Shown here in pieces: positions 1 to 13,029 of a stretch of DNA of 64,000 bases. This DNA is from Himantopus leucocephalus (Eukaryota; Chordata; Aves; Charadriiformes; Recurvirostridae). Location of the stretch: positions 98,361,676-98,425,675 of the forward strand of contig RSEF01000002.1 of assembly GCA_003993805.1 (NCBI GenBank). The letters run 5' to 3'. The translations under genes were made by a program, and so were the position numbers. The notes under the pieces were generated by a model that saw only the letters and a list, made by a program, of their open reading frames with translations, had not been told where the DNA came from and ran no database searches. Position 1 is the first letter of the stretch. Each line of letters starts with the position of its first letter.

Positions 1-2998
1 GCATATTAAAAACCTACAGTAAAGCAGAATAGTGGGATTTATAAGAGCTCTTATCTTTTGGCCTCCCAAAATAGAGGAATTTGGAATAGATTTTACATGT
101 TTGCCTGTGCCTTTGCAAGCTTCCTTGGACTGTTAGAGTGGTCTTTGGCAGAAGAAAATGAAAGATGCCAAAAACACATCACAAATCTTACCACAAAATA
201 AACATTTTCCTTAGTAAAAGGTTGGTAGTGTTTGTTAAGCAATGAGTTTTGCCTTCTGTAGTCTAGAACAACATTAGCCAATTAATCGAACTTGCACAAG
301 ACAGGTTACTTATAATTTGAATATCAGCAAGGTTTAGTATAGCTCTGCTTCATAGTCAAACCTTATTCTTTATACAACATCTAGGAAATATTGCATTGGC
401 CTGGACATACATCCTGATGGCTTTGTGACAAACTAGAAACGGAAAAGATGCATGTAAATGAGTTTAAACAATGTATTACTATAAAGAAATGCTACTGCAG
501 TGCTGGGCAGTATTCCAGGTGTATCAAAATACTTAGTTATCTTACAGGAAATGCTTAATTATTTTTTTTTAATTGTCTAAGAGCCTCAAAAATATACCTG
601 AAAAAAGGGTGTATTATATCTAGTGGACTAGCTATTCAAAGATTTGTTGTTAACATGAAATCTGGTCAATATTTTGAATCTGAAATGTTCGTTTGACTGA
701 AATAAAGTAAATGATTCTATAATGTTCTGCTAGTGAGAGGGTTTTGTTTGTTTTTTTCCTCATGCTACAGATCCTCTGCAGGTCTATGTCCTGGGTTCCT
801 TTCTTCTGCCCTAATTTGGACAATCAATCCTAAAACCTTACTAACATAGGATCCTGAACCCTTATTTCTTCTCACAGGGCAAAAGGAACAGGAACTGCAC
901 GCCAGACAAGGAGTATCATGCATTATGTAGGGTAACACGCATTATAGAAGGGTAATATTAAAAACTGGAAAAGCAACCAACCAAACAAAACCCCCTAATA
1001 TTCCTAAATCCTCCTAAAATGAAGCCAGAACAAAACAAGCCTCAAAGCAGCCAAATAAAAAATAATAAACAGAAGACAAGACAAAAAGAATTACAACAAA
1101 AAGTGCTTGGCATGTTTCTTTTTTAGGACGTCCAAGGAAGTTGTGTCATAACTGAAATTTCGGTCAATCACTATCTGTGCTAAACAAGTGTAGTGTGAAA
1201 AACAAATCTGACGGTTTGGGGTTTTTTGAGGTCTGTCTTTTGTTTTGCTAACTCTGATACACCCTGAAATAGTTTTCTTTCCAGTTTTGTGCTGAGAACA
1301 GGAACGCTTTTCAGGTTTGCCGGACAACTACATCATCACTTTCTCTATAACTTCCTGCCATAATTTGAAGAAGTTTGTATGGCGTGTTGCTTGTCATGTA
1401 AATAATAAAACCCAGTGGTTTCTTTAGTGCGTGTCTGTATTTGCTACTACATGTTTTACAAGATTAGCAGCATAAGCAATGTTGTGTTTTCTAGTATATA
1501 AGGAAACTAATGGCATTTTTTGGTGTTTCCCTGATTTAAGAAAAAAGAAAGTCTGACTTGTGGTTGGAGTTCTGTCAGCCAGGCACTTTTTTTTTTTAAC
1601 ATGTTGTAGGGGAAGACAGAGGAAAGTGTTAACTGATTAGTCTTGATTTGTAAATTACATTCAGTTAGAAAGGTTTTACGTAGTCCTACTCTCACTAAAG
1701 TAAGTCACAATGCTGATCGTTTTGAGGGGAGTAGAAATAGTCCATTATATTTTCAGTGTCTTTTCAGAGCTGCTAGAGAAACAGGAATAGTTTTGAGGCA
1801 GTTGTATTTAGAAATCCCAGAGAATACTTACAGCCATTTCTTAGTGTACAGGATTTTTATATGAATTAGTATAAGCAATGCTGGCTTGCTGAGATGCGGA
1901 TTATAGTAAATTTACTGATTTTATGTATAAGCAGTCTCACTTATGTAGGAAAACAAATGCATATCAATGTGACTAACCTACTCTGAAATTTCTCCTTGTC
2001 ATTCTATAGGAACTATAAATATGAAGCAGAATGACGTTAACCTGATTTTTTTTAATACCAAAGGCAGCAAGTGGAAAAATGTCATAAAATCAAATTTTGT
2101 ATGACTGTCACAACTTGTCACCTACGTAATTTATGCTGTAAAAATATGAATACAGCAGGATGCTATACATGATTTATAAAGATATAAATAGTAAACAGTG
2201 CCTGATATATATATATATATTTTATTGCTAGCTATTCTCTAACCCCATTGTGTAATGCTGGAAATTGAACTTGTTTCACAATTATTTAACTTTTTGTCTC
2301 CAGCAGATCATTCACATTGGAGAGGGGCATGCTGAACTGGCAGGCAACTGTGAGCCCAGCTAGATTTCTGAAACCTAACAACCAGGGAAATTTAAAGAGT
2401 CATGTAAATACAGCCTCAGACTATTAGTATGTGGCATTGTTGTCATATTTTAAACCATAAAAATCTAGAAAATGTAGGGGCTTTTTGACAGGTGATGTTT
2501 TGTCTGTGTTGAAGAACTCTCTGGCTGTACTTTTGAACAGTGTGAATTTCCTAAGTCTTCGGAGGAAATAGAAAAAAGTGTGGGTTTGGGGAGAGGGGGT
2601 AGGGGAAGAAAACTGCCATAATTTTTAGGGGTGCAAAACTTTGTTTACAATCTGTGAGTGTCATCAGTGAGTTGTGAGTGTGCTTTTATGGATATTAATT
2701 GAGAATGTATTTGTATATGTGTCTCTGTAGACTTAAATACAGCTATTAATATGGTATTGATCAGGAGAGCTTTCATATCAGGATTAGGTAGGCATGTCAG
2801 TAAGTAGTTCATTAACTATTGTTTCCATGTGAGCCCCGTTACTGATTTCTACCCAACCTTTATATGGCTTTGTTAGGCATTAAGACCAGTCCTTGGTATT
2901 AGACATAGACACAGAGTCATTTCACTAGTTTTTTTCCCCATGTTTTTTTTTAGCCACTCTTTAACCAGGCTGTCTCTGCTCCCTCACAAGACAGTTTG
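1..2998. other. Unique AT-rich DNA, no gene seen
   Basis: No recognisable exon, RNA gene or interspersed repeat. ATG frames are all under about 80 codons and resemble nothing known to me. A short (TA)n tract sits at about 2204-2221. The stretch has no CpG cluster and reads as ordinary non-coding avian DNA. Confidence 0.6.
2204..2221. repeat. (TA)n microsatellite
   Basis: About nine uninterrupted TA units. The run is short and may be polymorphic. Confidence 0.9.
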
Positions 2999-3074
2999 AA
3001 TAATAAATGAATAAATAAATGTATTATTATTAATAATAATTGTTATTATTATTATTATAATTATTATTATTTTA
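2999..3074. repeat. (AAT/ATT)n low-complexity tract
   Basis: About 75 bp of A and T triplets and AAAT units that switch strand sense. It begins with ATAAATGAATAAATAAAT and then runs through ATTATTATTAATAATAAT, an 18-nt perfect palindrome, into further ATT units. The sense switch gives the tract cruciform or hairpin potential, but this is common in AT microsatellites and implies no function. Confidence 0.9.
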
Positions 3075-6000
3075 GTAGGATTCTTGAGCTAGGGTATCAA
3101 ATGGTGTACGTCTTGGGGAATATTTTATGTCACATTATTTCCATCTCTGGGTAATCATCTGTCACTTTAAATACCAGTGTCAAGTAAAGACTCCAAGTCC
3201 CTCAGGCCAAAAAACTCATGCTTTCCTCCACTATAAATTAGGGCATATTAGGACTTACCTTCTCTTACAGTTTCTTTTTTATCCCATTCTTGCTGATCAT
3301 GACCACCTGAACAGAAGTTCTTTCTTGAGGTACCTAATATTTAGTCATTGTCTAATTTGTGGAGGAGAAAAACGAGGCTGTGATGATACCCTTGTATTTG
3401 GAAGAAGGCCTAAGAAAACCTCCTGTTGTCTGTCCCACAGCTGCTTCTGAAGGCTCAGGTCACTGCATTGCTACACTGGATTGCTTGTTCCTTTCTAAGG
3501 AGAGTCTTCTAACGCAGATGGGCTTATTGCCAGTTGCCGAGAGAGGTGATGCTACTAAGGGAATCGCTCACCTGAGTAGAGGACACTTGCTGTATGGGGG
3601 GGATCTCAAGGTCTCTCTTTTCAGACGTCTCTCTCATTTTCATAACCTCATGTTGAGAAACCATGCAAGAGTCACCGTGAAGATAGGCTGGAGCTGGATA
3701 ATCAGTGTCAGGGTCAATCAGTTATTGCAGACTAGTGGAGGCACTAAAATTTTGTCCAGTGTGCAGACAGCAAACCTTGTGAACCTTGTTCAAAGCTGCT
3801 TCTAGAGGAGACATTCTTTTACCACATCAGATCAAATCCATCTCTGTGAAGTTCAAATGAGCTGAAGACAATGATTTACGTGGCTGCGTAGAACTGCCCA
3901 TCCTGCTGAGGCAGACTCTCTGTGTTTGCTAACATAACATGTCTCTCGCCTCACAGGAAGCCTGTCAGAGCTGACATGTTGTATAACTTTGATTTTAACC
4001 TCTACTCCAGGCATCGTCAGAGGAGAGAAGTGCTAGCCTCCATGCCCATAAAGACCCTTCATCTGATTGCCTGACACCTCTAGTCCCCCAGTTTTTGTGG
4101 AAGGAACAGCTAGTGAAGGTCAGGTACCCTTTCTCTCTTTCCCATTTATGCCAAGCCAAGCCTGAGGGTGGAGAAGAGGATAATGGAGAACCCCTAAAAG
4201 TGCAGGAGGAGGGAGTGACTACATTGCTCTCAGGGAGAGGTGCAAAGCCATGTAGGAGCTGTGAAGGATGCATTAATTATGGATCTTTGATGGGCATAAG
4301 AAGAGCAGAGAAGCTTCATGCAGTTAGTAATTAGTTAATTAGTAGCTGAGATTTGATAAGAAGTTCTAAGTTCTATACTACCTGTTAATCAGCAGGAACT
4401 TCTAAAGCAGGGGCCAGGTTTATCTTTGTATGTCAGGCAGAGTTGGCACAGTAACTTGCACACACCTTCCTTAATGGGAGGTCAGAACACTTGCCAAATG
4501 TGTAATAAAAATATAGTTTTTTTCAATGGCATTTTGGCATCAAGGTCACGATTTTTTGTTTTGTTTGACTCATGATATCTGAATGTTTGTGACTGGTAAT
4601 AGTAGTATCAAGTGAGAAACGTTACGGCCTCAAAATTTAAGAGGTGTTTTCACATCTCAGGAGGAGCTAAAGCAATACACCAATTATGCAAAGGATATTC
4701 TTTAGCTAAACATCTCATCTTGTACAATAACACAGGAGAACTGAATAGAATTGGAAGGCCTGGGACATGAACTAAAATATCTGGTGTTTTTTTCAGGTTT
4801 CCAACTGTTCAAACTGGTGTAAAGTACACTTTGTGGCCATGGTTCTTCCTTTTACGAATGTGTATGAAGAGAGGTCTCCTTTGCTACCTTTCTATAGGTG
4901 GGTATTTAAAGTAGTAACATTGGGTTTAGGCTTTGCTCTGTGAAATACTGCTGTCCTGAAGCAAAATGAACCGCTCTAATTAATATGACTGAGAACTTCA
5001 CAGCGGAATGAGCCAAAGAGCTAGATTATTAGGAAGCATAAGAGCTGGATTCATCCTTGCCCACTTCCCTGCTTTGCTTTTTGGCTGCTCTGTAGCAGAA
5101 TACTGACTTTGGAGTTCCTGAAGTGCTGGCTAGATATAAGCACAGGATATTTTGAAGAGATCAGCATTGTTGCAGTGTGTTATTTATGCTAGTGGCCAAA
5201 ATTATTCGTTGGTGTTTAAGAACAGTTTCACATCAGTGTATTAAGAATGAAGTCTACTTCTGTGGTGACTGAATACAGTGTACAGTTACTTAATCTACCA
5301 TTCCACACAATCACACAGCAACATACTGCACATGCATTAATGAGTTTTGTTGTTGCATGAGTACGCTAATATGTTTGGCTTGAGGTGTCACAAATTTTTC
5401 AGGATGGTGCTGAATGTATGGAAACATTTTTTCATGCCTCCTTTGCCTGATCTGTGACTTTTCCATGGAAGTTCTCACAGGTCTGGATCTCAGGCCCCAT
5501 AGGGCTTTCATTAATGCTGCCAGAAGACAAGTCAAGACAAATAAGGAGATAATGTACTTATATTGTCTACAGAGTATTTAATATCATATTTCTGTGGTCT
5601 GGAGAGGTATACTTTCAAAAGTATTGCTGGTGTCAAGAACCAGTTTTCCACATGCCAGTTTATTAACCATTGTTCTCCTGACGTCTCCAGCTAAGCCATT
5701 GAAGAGGCTGATAAAAATTTATCTTTCAGGGCAACCATGAAATTGTATCCTGACTCCTCAAACCACTGAGGCACAAGATGAATCTTAGAGCCACCATTTA
5801 AAAGTGTACCAACGTGTCAGAGATCCACACTCCACCACTGGAAGCAGCACTGGGAGCACTGCAGCCAGGATGATAAGGTCCTGAATCGGTATGTTTTTGT
5901 TGCCATACAGACCTGTTGTTCTCTCCACTGATGGAGAAATTTTGGTTTGTATAGCAAGGAAACCAAAGTTAGTGATTCCACCTGAGCTGACAGAGAGGAC

Positions 6001-8527
6001 TTTCATCCCTGGATCCCATTTTTAGCTATCATTAGACAGATTGGTTCTGTGGTCCATGATTTACCTGCACAGGCCAGCTGGCTGAGGTAAAAACTTGCCT
6101 CCAGCTGGGCAAATTGTCTCCATATAGGCAAGTTGAAGGCTTCTGTATTTACAACGTGAGGAAAGGAGGAACTATATATGCAGATGACCAGGACCACACT
6201 TTTGTACATTGTGTCTTCTAGGGCTTATACTACAGTTCACTAATACTATAATAAAAATCAGTTTTGTCTTCTAGCATGGAGATAAGCTTGGGAAGCCATA
6301 AAGTGCTTAGCATTCAGGTTTTCTATAACTGTCTGTGGCTAAAGAGTACAGTAGTGCTGTGGAACTCCATTTTCCATGTATGTTTAACCCATAGTTGGGC
6401 TGATTGTATAAACTGCAAAACAGTTTAAAAAATTTTTAATATAGATTAAGCATAGAAGATTTTTTTGAGATCTTCTGGAGCAAATATTTAAATATATATT
6501 TAAATGTTTTTTTTCTGCCTAGATCTGTGTACATTTTAGAGAGCTGGTTCTCTTTAGTGGATAATTATAAGTCAGTTTGAATTTTTCCCTCAGGGGGTTT
6601 AAAAATGCTAACACCTACTGAAACTGTATTAAGAACCATTGTCTTCATTGTCTGAATATTTTGTAATCTGTCTGAGCCAATCTTCAACTTAAAGGTGGCT
6701 TATTTTGTACATCTAACATCAAAAGATAGTTCTGTGGTAATATTTAAAATATGTGCTTTGCTTTTTTTTTTTTTCTTTCCCACTGGCACAGTGTTTTGTA
6801 TGCTAAAATTATTTCAAGGGAAGATCTTCCCTTTAGAAACTCACTCTTCATACATACGCCTGAAGTCAAGAAAAGCATACTACTGTTTATTCCATTAGAT
6901 CACACAGCCAATTAATCAAGATTTGAATGAGTATCAAGATGTAGCCTTCATTCTGTCTGCTTATTAACTTTCATTATGTGTAAATCTAAGGTGTAATTGT
7001 TAACAGGATGGATTATGCTGTAAAGTTTTTTTTCCTATAACAGCATTCCTTCACAGGTCCCCTTATTAAAGCATACCCAGGGTGATATATTATGTTAAGA
7101 AGGTTTAAAACATAAGGTGACAATGACCTTCCCTTTAATTAACTATGATGGAAATAAAGGTGAGAACAATGATGATGAAGCTCTGCTGGAGACCATAAAT
7201 CATCTGCTGCACTGGTTAGACAGGACACAGCTACAAAAATAACCTTGCAATTCACAGGTTAAATGGCTCTTCCATTGTGCTGTATTCACTATTGTTTTTA
7301 TTTACATACATACAGATAACTTTCATTTTGCGGCAGTGTAAAAAATGTCTTTGATCAAACGAGTCATTTTCTGAATATATTTGAAAATACTGAAGTATTT
7401 TGTTAAAATATTACTCAATATTCCAGCTTTTAAAAAACAAAGTGGTATATACAGCAATGGAAAGTTGAGATACTTCTGTGTTTTCCTCTAGAAATGTGTG
7501 TGGTAAATGACAGAAGGCAGTCTAATGTTTTATTGTAAAATAGTTCTTTGTTTCTGCTAATGATTCTGGGCTTTCACCATACTATGTGAGATGAGATTGC
7601 CAATTATATTTTTCAAGATCTGAAACTCATTTCTAACTTATTTAACTATGTTTAAGAGCCTATCACATGTTCTTAACAGTAAGTATAATTCTTTTTCTAA
7701 ATATGTCACTTTATCTGAGAGTTATAGTCCCATACCATTTAGTATACCAAACAGAATTTGCAATATAATGGGAACGCTTAAATTAGAATTACAGTTCAAC
7801 AGAACTCATAAATACATTGACTAGTGTCAAGTGCTGCACATTAAAGTAAGCAAGACTTCTGTCACCTTGACTATCAACATTGCAGAAAGGACATTAAGGG
7901 CTTCCTGTTCAAAATGATATGTGTTGGATAATCTTGTACGATCAGAATAGATTCATAAATTTTCCTGTTAGATTAAAACAAACCCCAAAACAAACTAGTG
8001 AAAGTAGTACAAAATATTTTACATTTCCTTTATATTTTATATCTTTTGATTTCTCCATGAAGACGTGCTCTCAGTCTTTGAGACTGGTAAATCAGAAAGT
8101 CTGTTCTAACTTAAGCTATTTCCCAGCTGCCTGAATTTAGCATGTTAAGCTTTTTGAAGCACACATGAAGGGATCAATGATGGAGAGGTAGGTGTCTGGG
8201 AATTACTTTTGAGTAGATGGACTTTCTGGGGCACTGAAATGTTACATAGCTAAGCAACTTTGGTATATTTGACTGACCCTTTATGTGTTTAAACAGTGTG
8301 GAAGAAGGAGAATAATGATTCTTATTGCTTTAGTATGTCTTGTACCTAACACTTCAGCAGAACTTTTTTTTTTAAATATGTAGTCGGCATTAGTCCTTGC
8401 TCTATGTTTGCATGTGGGTGGCAATGTGCATAGGTTTTGAGACACAGGAAATATTACTGAGCTTGAAATCAAGTTTCTTTGTGTGCTGGGAAATGTACAA
8501 GTGATGCACTCAGCGTTCTGCAACCAT
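3075..8527. other. Unique DNA, no supported gene
   Basis: No exon or known repeat is recognised. The 3127-3805 part is somewhat richer in G and C and holds two overlapping + strand open frames, the longer being 148 codons at 3359-3805. Short - strand frames occur at 5785-6209, one of them with a hydrophobic run. None has a domain, motif or splice context that I can defend. A 20-nt perfect AT palindrome lies at 6486-6505. Confidence 0.55.
6486..6505. repeat. 20-bp perfect AT palindrome
   Basis: The sequence ATTTAAATATATATTTAAAT equals its own reverse complement. With only A and T such runs arise easily by chance or slippage. Confidence 0.85.
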
Positions 8528-8592
8528 CACTCCATTTGGTGAATGGAGTTAAATCCAGTTGGTGACCAGTCACAAGTGGTGATCCGCAGGGC

Positions 8593-8802
8593 TTGGTATT
8601 TGGGCCATTTCTCTTTAATATCTTTATCAATGACCTGGACAAGGGGATCGAGTGCATCCCCAGTAAGTTTGCAGACAACACCAAGTTAGGCAGGAGTGTT
8701 GACCCGCTTGAGGGTAGGAACCCTTACAGAGATCCTTACAGATCCTTACAGAGATACCAGATCCCTACAGAGGAATCTGGACAGGCTGGATCGATGGGCT
8801 GA
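8593..8802 (+). pseudogene. CR1 reverse transcriptase remnant, upstream frame
   Basis: The frame reads [14 protein letters not shown] and then [10 protein letters not shown] at about residues 24-33. In CR1 and other LINE reverse transcriptases this is the catalytic FADD box. Here the second aspartate is asparagine (FADN, codons 8668-8679), so polymerase activity is not expected. The upstream GVPQGS motif has decayed to a D-P-Q-G-L form. After about residue 42 the frame runs into a tandem duplication and loses homology. The true reading frame continues in the overlapping frame starting within 8696-8790. Confidence 0.85.
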
Positions 8803-9092
8803 GGCCAATGGCATGAGGTTCAACAAGGCCAAGTGCCGGGTCCTGCACTTGGGCCACAACAACCCCATGCAGCGCTACAGGCTTGGGGAAGAGTGGCTGG
8901 GAAGCTACCCGGTGGAAAAGGACCTGAGGGTGTCGGTCGACAGCCAGCTGAATATGAGCCAGCAGTGTGCCCAGGTGGCCAAGAAGGCCAGTTGCATCTT
9001 GGCTTGTATCAGGAATAGAGTGGTGAGCAGGACTAGGAAAACGATTGTTCCCCTGTACTTGGCACTGGTGAGGCTGCACCTCAAATACTGTG
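8696..9092 (+). pseudogene. CR1 ORF2 remnant, downstream frame, cut by gap
   Basis: From about residue 28 this frame carries the CR1 ORF2 region that follows the reverse transcriptase active site. It includes [25 protein letters not shown], a [23 protein letters not shown] stretch and [14 protein letters not shown] just before the gap. The open frame formally continues through the Ns, but no protein can be read there. The first 27 residues are an out-of-frame reading of the duplicated DNA. A frameshift separates it from the upstream FADN fragment, so neither frame is a functional gene. Confidence 0.85.
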
Positions 9093-9192
9093 NNNNNNNN
9101 NNNNNNNNNNNNNNNNNNNNNNNNNNNNNNNNNNNNNNNNNNNNNNNNNNNNNNNNNNNNNNNNNNNNNNNNNNNNNNNNNNNNNNNNNNNN
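9093..9192. other. Assembly gap, 100 Ns, inside CR1 copy 1
   Basis: Exactly 100 Ns, a conventional placeholder for unknown length. Both flanks belong to the same CR1 in the same orientation. Equivalent positions in copy 2 (49037 to about 49441) suggest that roughly 400 bp of CR1 are missing if the copy is colinear. Confidence 0.95.
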
Positions 9193-9278
9193 TTAGTGGT
9201 GATTTTGGCAGTGCTAGGTTGATGGTTGGACTTGATGATCTCAAAGGTCCCTTCTGACCTAGATGAATCTGATTCTAT

Positions 9279-12200
9279 CTTTCCCTGGGTATCCAGTCCA
9301 AAACACAGTGGTAACATTACTGTAATATAGGTTTCTCTGGTGCCTTCCTGCACATGTTGAGCAAGTAACAGGAGTGATTGGGACACCATCAGTTTCAAAT
9401 GCATCAGTGATATTAGGGAAGTGATGAGGTAACGTACTTCCAAATGATCCCAGTACTACCTGTATTGGGTCGTCCTGTCAGTCAGATGATAATGGTGTTA
9501 ATTCCTTCTTGGCCCACCTTTAATGCTCGATGTGATGCTTGCTATTTGATCAAGAAATATCACACTGATGTGTGGAATGGTGCTCAGCATTTGCCGCAGC
9601 TCATGCTCTTTCACGCTGCTCAGTACCCTGCCTCGGTCAGTAGGTGGTCTCTGATGCTTTTAACCTGTCCTGACCTCAACATATACAATGAAGGAGGAGA
9701 AAAATCCTTTCCAGCTCTACAGGCAGTTAGTTGGCCCTTGGAAAAGAAGACTTGTTGTCATGCTTTACAGTAGTATAGAACAACTAATGTTCAAAGCATC
9801 TTCTGGACAGAGAAATAATACAAGAGCGTATATTTAGGTTACGCAGAATGGCCCAACTCTTGGCCAGGCCCTAACAGACTAACCTCTTTCTAACATTATT
9901 TGCACGCTTAGCGTGGCCCAACCCCTTTGGATCTCATTGGTCTCCTTGAAACTCTGAAGACATTTTTTGCATGAGTTACTCCGGTATTTCTATGAGAAGA
10001 ACTGCAGTCTCAGTCTGCTTTTCAGTCTTGGATCTTATTTTATATCTTAATAAACATTTCCAATGGAGAAGATTTTTACCATACATATGTAAAACAAGAT
10101 TTCTAAAGAATAACACTCTGGTGCTGGTGCGACACACTCGCATATTTTACCAAAACTACTATTTTTGAGTCGATGGAGAAAAATGCTGACGTCAGAGCAC
10201 TGGTGAGTTGGTGATGGAGTAAAACGCTGTAATGGGATAGCAGAAGTGTCAAGCATTAAGGCAGACCTGGTGAGAGCCAGAGACAGATCCTAGCTTGGCT
10301 TCATCCTTCAAGAATGGCAACAGACTCCAGAGTTTCAGGCCAGAATTAATTCATTTCCTCACTTTAATATTCTCTGAAGTAGCTGGTCAATAGTCAATCT
10401 CCCATAAATAATAATAAGAGGAAGACTTTGAGACCAAATGAGAAATTACTTTGCTGCTGCTGCTATCGTCTCTTCTTCTCTGTGTCTGTAAACCTTTTGA
10501 CTGTTTTGACTCAATTAGAGCCAATCTTTTTAGGAAAGAATGATTTTTTTTACCATTGGTATTAATTCCCAATAAGAGTGCTTAGGTGTGATTCCCTCCT
10601 ACTACTTTATTGCCTTTTTGGTTGGCCTTTCTATTAGAAGGGACAGCATTCTACAAGATGCTTTAATTACATGTTTTTCATAATCTTGCATTCATGCCCT
10701 GACCTAATTAAGTGGCAAAGTTCCACAACACTTGCTCAGTATTTCATAGGCCTCTTACAATTCCTTACTAATTTTTTCTTGTCTGTACATTGTCTCCACC
10801 TGGCCCCCGAGTTTTTCTCAGTTTTCTATTTTCCCATTCTAATAAGTACTCCAAGACTCACACCCACATTGGAGCCAAAAGTCATTATAATTAATGCAGT
10901 GAAGCTGAAAACTGTTTTTTCTCAGCACTTCTTTTGACTTTCATGTTTTTAATATAAAGGGAGATTTGTTGTTACCTTCTATTTGGAAGACATGGTTAGT
11001 ACTCAACAAATGATAAATAAGGTAAAGAAGAAACATAAACAAGGGACAAAGTTCAGAAATGAGGGACTGAGCATAACAGATGCTATTTTTTAAAATATCA
11101 GGTCGGCTTGTTCGTGGCAAGGAGAGGGTAAAGAAAGAGAGAAAGAATTCGTTGCAGGTTTACTCATCTAATGACCATTAGAAATGTAGGGAAAGTTCCC
11201 ATGAAGATGCACAGGTATACAGTTAAGAAATGTGGTTAGACTTGTTAAATCTAAAATAAACATTGCTTATTTCTTCTCTGTCAAAGGAGAAACATTTCTT
11301 TTTGATGACTGGGTTTTTGTTTATTTAGCTTCTGAATTTTTGTAATAGTTTTGAATGGAATTCACTTGTCTTACACTGGAATCCCAACTTATTAAAACAC
11401 TTCAAGTTTTGGGCAGCCAAACTGAATACATATTTATAGGCATGTTTAACTTCCAGAAGGTTTTAAGGAAAAAAACCTAGACAGAGAATCTGATTTGGAT
11501 CGTGTCATAATTTCTTTCCACAGAATCTGTGAAAAGACATGAGCTGCATCTGCAGTTCAGTGGCAGAAGTCTGTTTTTGTAGTAGTTTTAATGAAAGCAG
11601 TAACATCTTTTGCATTTTTAGAAGGGTGTAAAAATTGTAAACAAACTTTTCAATGCTATGCGATGGGCAGTTGCATAATGTTGTTGAGCATATCTCAGTG
11701 TGTTGAGTTCCCTCTGTAAAGGTGCTCTCAGCCAGTGAGCTGAGGACCCAATACGTGCATTGCATGCTTGATCTGTGCACCTGTGGGGGACTACACATTG
11801 CATACCGATTGAGACATTGGTACATGATATGCATATACTGTATGTATATCCTTCTGATTACTTAAGATGAATAAGATGCAATCACTGTTTTGATGTTGGG
11901 TTAGGTTCAAGTACATTTTTTTTTAGATACAATGTTACTATCTAAGAAATGCCATTCACCTTACGGTATTCTATAAGGCAGACTCATATTTAGGATTTGT
12001 AATGAAATGAAAAGTTGGTTTTTAATATTGTGGAGGGAGGGAGATAGCTATGCAGGTTTGATGCTGGGTTTTTGGCTTCTGTTGATTACTATTTAAGACA
12101 GTGCAGGAGGAGTTAGCTTCATAGCTTAAGTTCTAGGTATCATTGTAAGAGATCTTTTAGGTAAATGGTGATGTTTTAAAACATTTTTTCTTAGGTTATA

Positions 12201-13029
12201 CTTAAAAATAAAAAATTGAGGGTTAGTATTAAGATCAACAGATGCATCATGTCCCCTTGAGCTTTCTGAAATGTGGTTGAATTTAGTTGTAACTTTTTGC
12301 TTTGATTCTACACTACGATGAGAAGAAAGCTTTGTGAATTGTTAATAAAATGGAAGGCTATTGAAATCACTGACTTTTGTTCAATCTCAGATTTAGAAAT
12401 CATGAATTTTGGGGAATTGTCAACAAAATTTCTTTTCATTAGTTAAGGAAGTGTGAAAATGGGAAAGCCCCACTGACTATTGCACTCTAGGAAGAGGTTA
12501 CCCTTACAGGATATATAGCCAAAGTTTCATCCAGTTTCCTGACTTTGGGATGAAAAATGTTGTTCCAGACCCTCTCTCCAGAAGAGTTTGAAAGAGTCTT
12601 GGAGTTTTTCTAGGTAATTTTGAGATTTTGTTGAAAATGTGCTTAGCAAGCCTAGTTGTCACCTAGTATAATGGCTGAAGATTTTTGTTTACGTGCTTTT
12701 TTTTTCAGTCACAAGCTGGTAGGAGAATCAGTCAAGTGGCTTAGAATGAGAGAAGCAAAGGGTAAAATAACAGCATGATTAGAGAGTCCAGTAAATCAAA
12801 ACCTCCCACCCAAATACTCAGTAAAATTATCTGCACTATAGTATTAATAGCTGTCATGGTACCAGTGGGATGCTAACAAATTTTATTCTGAATCATTAAT
12901 TAAAAACAAAACAAAAAAAAGCTGGAAGGAACTAGAATTTGTAGTTGAGCAAGTGAAAGTCAAATCAATTTGACTGGATCTTTTTAAAAACAGATTTTGC
13001 TTGGTTTGTTACCATTTTATTTTTTTCCC
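9279..13029. other. Unique AT-rich DNA, no gene seen
   Basis: No recognisable exon or interspersed repeat. Frames such as 9444-9773 (+, 109 codons) and 11505-11834 (-, 109 codons) match no family I know. A (GCT)4 run lies near 10450. Several A and T homopolymers of 8-9 nt are present. Confidence 0.55.

Larger units (their letters stand above)
8528..9278 (+). mobile_element. CR1 LINE copy 1, 5'-truncated, interrupted by a gap
   Basis: A non-LTR retrotransposon fragment in + orientation. The left part, up to 9092, encodes the second half of the CR1 reverse transcriptase and the region after it, with the family hallmarks [17 protein letters not shown] and [13 protein letters not shown]. After the 100-N gap the sequence resumes in the CR1 3' UTR (GGTTGGACTTGATGATC, then AGGTCCCTTCTGACC) and ends at GATTCTAT. 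The 5' end is truncated, as in most CR1 copies, and no clear target-site duplication is seen, which is also usual for CR1. The left boundary is approximate, within about 40 bp. The copy is dead: its ORF carries frameshifts, a local tandem expansion at about 8719-8770 and an altered catalytic box. Confidence 0.95.

Noticed and set aside
5785..6209. Adjacent - strand frames with a hydrophobic run, possibly a decayed membrane or viral-type protein
   Set aside because: Frames are short, share no recognisable motif and lack supporting LTR or splice signals.
7160..7240. ATGATGATGAAG, a possible C box of a C/D snoRNA
   Set aside because: No D box (CTGA) with terminal pairing is found at the expected distance.
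8765..9443. Long - strand frames over CR1 copy 1
   Set aside because: They are antisense shadows of the CR1 ORF and run through undetermined bases.
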